From NCBI RefSeq assembly GCF_030272615.1, contig NC_081413.1, positions 607,080,209-607,144,208 on the forward strand: a stretch of DNA of 64,000 nt, given 5' to 3'. Below the pieces are notes generated by a model, which saw nothing but the letters and a program-made list of their open reading frames with translations, made no database searches and was not told the DNA's origin. A program made the translations under genes and the position numbers. Positions 57,486 to 64,000 of the stretch are shown here, piece after piece. This DNA is from Cryptomeria japonica. Lineage: Eukaryota > Streptophyta > Pinopsida > Cupressales > Cupressaceae. Positions within the stretch are counted from its first letter, which is position 1. Each line of letters starts with the position of its first letter.

Positions 57486-60400
57486 CAATACCAATATCCA
57501 TCCAATTTGGGGGGGGGGGTATCCATAACAATATTGGAATAACCCTCAAAACACTTGGTCTAATTACCAAAATCCTCCACCTCAATGACAACCTTCTTAG
57601 GGGAATTGGCAACAAACACCCCAGTGGAGAGGTGGACAACAATGGCTGAACCAAACAACTGGTTACATGAATCCACCTCCACAACCTCAACAACAAGATA
57701 TCACACCCCCTCCTAATCCTAATGCTAGTACACCTAGACCTACCCAGTTTCCATCTCAACCCACACCTAATCTAAATAATAAACCACAACAACAAAAAGT
57801 CTATTCTGCTGATTCAAATCTATATCCTGCATTTGATGTGAGTTTAGGTGATATTCACCTATGTTTAAGAACTACCTTGCCTACTCCTTCCACTCCTCTC
57901 ATAAATGAGCTACCTGAGGAGGAAGAGGAGCATCCAAATTTGGCTAAGGATCTTGAACCAACTCGCCTATCTAATCTAGAACCGCCATTTCCTCAAAGGT
58001 TGGAAATTGTCAAGCAAAAGGAAGAAACCATCTTTGAAATTTTGGATCAATTGAAACACATATTTGTCAACATACCCTTGTTCCAAGCCATGAATGATGT
58101 CCCAATCTATGGGAAAGCGATAAAAGAGGCATGTCTCAAAAAGCCAAGACGAAAGGCAAAAGATCCCACTAATATTCATGTGGTAGGCCAATTGGAAGAC
58201 ATCATGCTTGGGAAAGTAATTGTCCCCAAGTATGCTGGTATAGGTAGTCCTATATTGGAAGTCAGAATCAATGGTATGCAAATAAAGAATTCTTTAATAG
58301 ACCTAGGTGCAGAAATTAATGTGATGACAAAGGAGATCATGCAACAACTAAATATTATCAATCAAAGGCCTACTACTACCATCTTGCAGCTTGTTGATAG
58401 CTCCATTGTCAAACCTGATGGTATTGTGGAAGATATATTGGTTTCTTTAGATTCATGGGACTATCCAGTGGATTTTATGACACTCTCTCCTAAAGCCACA
58501 CTAGGAGGATATCCTATTATCTTGGGAAGGCCATGGTTGGCCACAACAAATGCTTAAATAGGATGTCGTTCAAGAGATATTACAATCTCTAATGGTAGAA
58601 ATACTAAAAAGTTGCTAATCTATCCTCATGCACAACCAAACCAAGACATAAACAATCCTATCTAGCCCAATATTGGAGAAGAAGTTGAAGACATTGATTC
58701 AGTGGAAAAGCTAATGATGATAGACATAAGTCATTTCTTGCAACAGTATGATGAATATGAAATTTTATCCCAGATCATCCAAAATCGTTATGAGGCTCAT
58801 GCAGAACCATCCCACCATGCATTTAGTTCAGAAATCCCTTTGCCAATGCTTCTTTTGAAGGTTGTAACTGTAACAACAAATATTCTACCCACCTTGCTAC
58901 CTAGTGAATTGAAAATGCCAAATGTTAGTGAGACAGACATGATAGAATTGACTACACAAATACTAGTTGTAGAAGGAAAATATTTGAACATCAATAATCA
59001 ACTTAGCCAAGAGAAACAATTGTCTTTAACAAACCTATTAAACAATCATAAGCAGACATTTTATTGGAGTTACCATGACATGAAGGGTCTTGATCCTAAA
59101 TTATGCACTCATAGGATCTATATCAAAGATGATTGTGCACGAGTAAGGCAACCACAAAGAAGAATCAATCTTGCATTGAGGGAAATAGTAAAAGGAGAGC
59201 TTCAGAAACTAATAGATGCAGGATTTATATACCCAATCTCTGACAACCAATGGGCATCCCCTCTAGTGATAGTGCCCAAAAATAATGGAAAATGTCCAGA
59301 TGATTTGTGTAGATTACAAAGAGCTTAATGCGGCTACTAAGAAGGATCATTTTCCACTTCCTTTTATAGATCAAGTATTGGATTCACTATTAGGGAAAAA
59401 ATATTTATGTTTCCTAGATGGTTTTAAAGGCTACAATTAAATACAAATTAGACCAGAATATTAAGAGAATATAACTTTCACTTGCCCATAGGAAACTTAT
59501 GCCTATTCAGTACTTCCATTTGGTCTTTGCAATGCACCTGCAACTTTCCAAAGAGCAGTGATAAGTTTTTTTTCAGACATTTCACATGAATGTATGGAAA
59601 TTTATATGAATGATTTTACAACTTATGGCACTAACTTTGTTGAAGCATTACAAAGACTAGAGAGAGTGTTGCAAAGATGTCAAGATCATAATTTGTCTTT
59701 GAATAGTGAAAAGTGTTTCATGATAATGCAACAAGGAGTGGTCCTTGGCCACTACATCTCTTAAAAAGGACTAGAAGTAGATCCAACCAAGATTACAGTC
59801 ATTTCTAGTCTTCCTACACTTGCAAAGCAAAAGGATGTCAGAAGTTTTTTGGGACATGCAGGGTATTACAGGAGATTCATAAAGGACTTCAGTAAAATTG
59901 CAGCACCACTTTATAGCCTTTTGACTAAAGATGCAGAATTTCATTGGACGAAAGATTGTGAAAAAAACATTTTCTAATCTAAAAGAAGCATTAACACAAG
60001 AACCTATGCTCAAAGATCCTAATTGGGAATTTCCATTCCACGTTGATATTGATGCATCTGATTATGCAATAGGGGTTGTTTTGGGCCAAAAGGAGGCATC
60101 AGTTGAGCATGCAATCTATTTTGTCAGCAAAAACCTGCAAGGGGCTTAATTTAATTATACAGTCAAAGAGAAAGAAATGTTAGTAGTCATCTATGCCCTC
60201 AACAAATTCAGGCATTATATAACAGGATATCAGATCTTTGTCCATACTAATCATGCAACAATCAAATATATGATGAATAAATCATTGACCACAGGAAGAT
60301 TGGCAAGATGGTTACTATTGATGCAAGAATTTGATATCACCATAATAGACAAGCCTGGGAAAGCTAATGTTGTAGCATATTTCTTGTCTAGATTGATTAC

Positions 60401-61790
60401 ATCAGATGATACTCAGGTAATTGATGACACTTTTCCTGATGAGCACTTATTTTCAATCAATGTGCATACACCTTGGTATGCAAATATAGCAAACTATTTG
60501 GTTGTAGGGAAGGTGCCTCCTCACTTCTCTCCTAAAGAAAGAAACATTCTCATTTATAAAATTTTTTCTTTTTCATGGATTGAAGGATGTTTGTTCTATA
60601 CTAGCCCAGTTCATGTGCTAAGAAGATGGAACTTATGACATTTTGCATACATGTCATGATGAACCTCGTGGAGGATATTTCGCTGCCAAAATGACAACAA
60701 TGAAAATTCTCAATGCAGGTTATTATTGGCCCACACTTCATAAAGATGCAAACAAATACACTAGGAAGTGTGATAGATGTTAGAGAATGGGACAACCAAC
60801 AAAATCAGATGAGATTCCCCTCTACCTTCAAGTTATAATTACACCATTTGACAAAAATGGGGCCTGGATTTTGAAGGTCCAATTGATCCACCATCAAATG
60901 GTAAGTCCTATATCCTAGTATGTATTGACTATGTCACTAAATGGGTTGAAGCTAAGCCAATGAAACATGCAAGGGATAATAAGGTTGCAGAATTCCTTTA
61001 TGAAGAGAACTTCACCAGATATGGAGTTCCAAGGGAAATAGTGACAGATCAAGGAGCTCAATTCACATCAACCCTTATTACAACACTAGTTAATGAGTAC
61101 AACATTAGGCATCAGAAATATACCCCTTACCATCCTCAGGAAAATGGGAAAGTTGAGATCACAAACTGGGAAATTGAAGCAACTATGATAAAAATAGTGG
61201 CAATTCATAGGAAAGATTGGGCCAATATATTGCCAGAAGCTAGCTGGGCCTATAGAACCACATGGAAAACAACCATTGGTTTCACACCATCTGAACTGTT
61301 ATATGGTAAAACAACAATGATTCCAATTGAGTTTTTACATAAAAATTTAAGAACTGCATTAGATCTGGAAATCAACCTATAAACATCACAAATAGAAAGG
61401 ATCATGCAACTCCATAACTTAGATGAAATGAGGAAGGCAACCCTTCATCACACTAAAATTGTGCAAGCTCAATGAATAAAATGACATGATAAATACATTA
61501 AATAAAAGAAGTTCCAATCAAGTGACTGGGCTCTTCTTTATGACTCTAGGTATCAAGAAGGTGTTGGCAAGTAACAAACTAGATGGCTAAGACCATATGA
61601 GGTGGCACAAGTATTTTCAAATGGAGCTGTTAAAGTTACCACAATTGACCCTGTTAGATTTAAACTGCTAGTCAATGGTCATCACTTGCATTTATATCAC
61701 AAAAAAACTTCAAAAGTGGAGTTCATGCAACAATTCACCACCTCTCTTGCAGTCGAAGGAAGTGGACCACGTGTCCATCCTTCTGCCTAA
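57486..61790 (+). pseudogene. Athila/Tat-like pol: protease, RT, RNase H, integrase
   Basis: After a Pro/Gln-rich linker (57667 onward) the protease motif LIDLGAEINVM (about 58291-58325) appears, DLGA being an Athila-like form. RT begins DAGFIYPISDNQWASPLVIV (about 59215-59275). After a frameshift near 59290 come ICVDYKELNAATKKDHFPLP and FGLCNAPATFQ. The active site reads IYMNDF (about 59600-59617) where the family has YMDDF, so an Asp is lost. RNase H follows (HVDIDASDYAIG, about 60040-60075). Integrase shows a decayed HHCC finger (near 60650-60785, CDRC) and a DDE core with CIDYVTKW, TDQGAQFTS and GKVEITN. The protein ends near 61790 with a chromodomain-free tail. Several stops and frameshifts. 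Confidence 0.85.
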
Positions 61791-62138
61791 AACACATATG
61801 CAACAAATCATAATAAAGATTTCCACTTCAATGGAAATCAAATTCTCTGCTCATTCTGTATATCCACCTTCACTTCATAATTCTTTCTTTTCCATAAATC
61901 TCTCCATCATCACACTCCACCTCATACTTCATTAATTACTTAACTGATTGATTGACAGGTACTGTGCATGCCATAATCCGAGACATGCAAATGCAATTTA
62001 TTAGGTACATGCGAACAATTACTTCTTCCATTATTATCGTAAATGGTATTACATTTCATCATGTTCATTAATTATATATTTACATAGCATCTTCTTTCCA
62101 TGCCACTTCAGCCTGTGTGGACACATGCCTTAATTTAG

Positions 62139-62154
62139 GTTGGGGGGAGGAAAA
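62139..62154 (+). promoter_or_regulatory. Internal polypurine tract
   Basis: GGTTGGGGGGAGGAAAA, about 350 bp after the end of integrase. Such G-rich tracts initiate plus-strand synthesis. Here it lies before an additional ORF rather than next to a visible 3' LTR. Confidence 0.5.
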
Positions 62155-62383
62155 CACGCCTATTACTTGTCTTTTAGTTGATTTGAACCAATAATTTGAC
62201 ACTTGAAATGTCATAAGCGTTGTCATTTTTATTGAAAGCCTTTCTAATACTTTTATTAATGATTTTTCTCCTATCTTAGTCTATCTTAGTCGACAAACTT
62301 CAAACCAAAAAGGGTAAGTTGTAGGGTCCAAAGAATCTAAAAAACTAAATTCGCGTAGAGAATAGGAAAATTTGACTCTTTAA

Positions 62384-63899
62384 GTGAAGATAGAACAAGG
62401 GAATGTTTTAGAAAGTGACTGTAGGAAAATGGGTGATCAACTAATTAGGAATGAACCTATTGTTCATGTTGTGATCCTCCAAGATGTTGTTTGTCTAGCA
62501 AAATTTCAAAATTATGTCTGGCTAGACTATTTCTTGAAGTTGCAGAGTTTTAATGAAGACACTGCTACAGAATTTGCACAAAATTTTGCAAACGACAAAG
62601 CAATGGTAAAAGGATTGCAAGTGGTGGTAACAAAGGAAAGAATTGTAGAACTCACAGGGTTTCCCACTGATGGGGAACTATACCCTACATATCGAGATGC
62701 AAGGGCATAATTTACCGAACCAATTGATCCACCACTTGTTGTGGATAAATAGGGGACAAGGAGAACGTCGCTGCTAGACAAGTGGATGCATGCAGCTGTG
62801 CATATTTGCAAATACATTACTTGTGAGGGTTGCTAGTATTGTCCACACTCCATTCACTTCAAACACTTAAGCCATTTGAGGCATGGGAGGAGAATGAATG
62901 TGCCCAATGTTCTCTACGGGTTGTTGGAAATCATGGTGGTTGAAACTCATAAAGGTAGGACCAACTCTGTATCTCACCACTATTTGATTATATTGCTAGT
63001 TGAGAAATCTTGAAAAGAAGTCTCTGGTATGACATAGGAGGAATTTGAAAATGTGGATCAATTTAGACCTGAAAATGTAGAACAAAGGAGTCAGTCTCCC
63101 AAGTCTAGCAAAAGAAAAAAAGCTTCTGCAGCCACTTCTGAGGCTTTTACCTCTGGTGGGAGACCCAAAGCAAGCTCTCTTGTAGCAACAACCATAGAAG
63201 TTGATTGTTCTAAATCAAAGGAAGAAGGAACCCCTTCTTCAATTCATGATGATATTTCATTTCAAACTCCACGTTGAACCAGGGCAACAACTAGGAAAGA
63301 GAAATAACAACAACAAAAAGCAGAAAAAAGGGAAAGAAAAGGTTAGGGTTGAGACAACAAAAGCTAGCCCTAGCCTTGGCAAATAGAACATCAGAGACAT
63401 TGTTCCTCTTGCAACAACAAAAACTAGGGAAACCCCTGCAAGCAAGGCAAAGCCAACTGCACAAGATGCTGGTGAGACATTAAGAAAAAGCCTTAGGCTA
63501 GAGACAACAACTGAAAAAGTGGTAGTGGCCTCTGAAGAGGAAGTACATAATGAAGGGGAGAGTACATTTGGAGAGCATGCATTTGAGGGAGATGTACAGA
63601 AAAGGTTAGATCAGCTTGCCCTCATTGTAGAACAGGCATGAGGATAAGAAATACCATATCAAGAGAAGAATAAACCCCTTCAACAAGAATTCGAGCAACC
63701 ACCAATACCGCCATTGGAGCATGTTGGCAGAAATTTTTTGGTAGGTATTCATAGACCCCCTGTATCTTCATGGCATAGTGTAGCGATGAAATTGTTGGAT
63801 GAAATAGAAAAGAGGGATAAAGAAAACCTTAGATTGCATAAACAAATAGAGAAAAAGGATAATAAATTAGGGAGAAAGATGAGGAGATTGTTAAATTAA
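62384..63899 (+). pseudogene. Extra downstream ORF of the gypsy element, decayed
   Basis: The first frame, 62384-62710, has NYVWLDYFLKLQSFNEDTAT, then LQVVVTKERIVELTGFP. This resembles the NF..Y..-V.g..v..t...I....G.P layout of Athila ORF1/PF20167-type plant transposon proteins. It continues through stops to a Ser/Lys/Thr-rich region (63053-63560) and ends in a Lys/Glu-rich helix likely to form a coiled coil (EIEKRDKENLRLHKQIEKKD, near 63805-63865). At least five stops. Proteins at this place after integrase are known in Athila-like elements but their roles are poorly defined. Confidence 0.6.
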
Positions 63900-64000
63900 G
63901 AAACAAGTGGATGATGTGGTAGAATTAGTGCCACAATTAATGGAATGAACAACCCCTCCAAGGGTTTATACATTGCATTTAAAGGAGAGATATCTAAAAT

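Larger units (their letters stand above)
55173..64000 (+). mobile_element. Athila/Tat-like Ty3/gypsy retrotransposon, right end outside the window
   Basis: Order: 5' LTR (55173-56094), primer-binding site (56098-56116), gag, protease, RT, RNase H and integrase (to about 61790), a polypurine tract (about 62142-62154), then an extra ORF region to the window edge. The primer-binding site type and the presence of another ORF after integrase fit the Athila/Tat branch. At least 8.8 kb is in view and the 3' LTR is not reached. Multiple stops and frameshifts and a mutated RT active site show that it is dead. Confidence 0.85.

Noticed and set aside
55173-64000. Active retrotransposon
   Set aside because: Stops in gag, frameshifts in RT and integrase and the YMNDF substitution exclude activity of this copy.

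Overview
This window looks like gene-poor, AT-rich plant nuclear DNA, most likely from a conifer or another large-genome gymnosperm. I infer this from layered, decayed Ty1/copia and Ty3/gypsy elements, plant-type LINEs with DUF4283 and RNase H domains, a plant hAT-type transposase and plant-style primer-binding sites. No bacterial or organellar features were seen. The species cannot be read from the sequence. Almost every coding region is a transposable-element remnant with in-frame stops or frameshifts. The only ordinary cellular gene piece is one exon of a STE20-like protein kinase (about 11.2-11.5 kb, minus).

0-12 kb: A minus-strand open frame runs off the left edge from an ATG at 638. Upstream of it lie a possible 5'UTR intron, a TATA box and an array of eleven 35-bp quasi-palindromes spaced at a 166-bp period (1457-3068). 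Next come a decayed gypsy gag-protease (about 3.55-6.16 kb, plus) split by a 416-bp hAT-type MITE, a minus-strand copia pol (about 6.2-8.1 kb), a LINE ORF1 fragment (8.1-9.0 kb), a tandem array (about 10-11.1 kb) and the kinase exon.

12-28 kb: An AT-rich direct duplication (copies at about 12.26-13.71 and 14.37-15.61 kb) holds a SINE-like insertion in its first copy and a copia-type LTR with leader between the copies. A pair of diverged 1.6-kb repeats (about 16.9-18.6 and 23.3-25.0 kb) flanks a 3.7-kb internally deleted LINE with perfect 16-bp target-site duplications.

28-47 kb: This is the most interesting region. A promoter, a 5'UTR intron and a roughly 909-codon hAT-type transposase (29430-32160, plus) carry only one in-frame TGA and one 1-nt frameshift. 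Converging on it is a roughly 1,360-codon unknown coiled-coil gene (42001 to 33137, minus). Its reading frame is interrupted by a 4,776-bp gypsy element (33680-38455) with a clean ATGCT target duplication and a 3.72-kb LTR. Upstream of the unknown gene is a 266-bp tandem array (42300-44358), followed by another minus-strand pseudogene (45395-45957). GGCGAA/TTCGCC and CGCCAATAC motifs cluster at both edges (about 28.47-29.04 and 46.65-47.01 kb). I suggest this is one large DNA transposon of about 18.5 kb (about 13.8 kb without the gypsy insert) with two convergent genes, but I could not fix its terminal inverted repeats.

47-64 kb: Low-information AT-rich DNA with an LTR-like stretch (49.3-50.8 kb) leads to two 922-bp LTRs in inverted orientation (53917-54838 minus, 55173-56094 plus). 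The plus-oriented LTR begins an Athila/Tat-like gypsy element with primer-binding site, gag, protease, RT, RNase H, integrase, a polypurine tract and an extra downstream ORF. That element runs off the right edge. Its RT active site is mutated and several stops and frameshifts are present, so it is dead.
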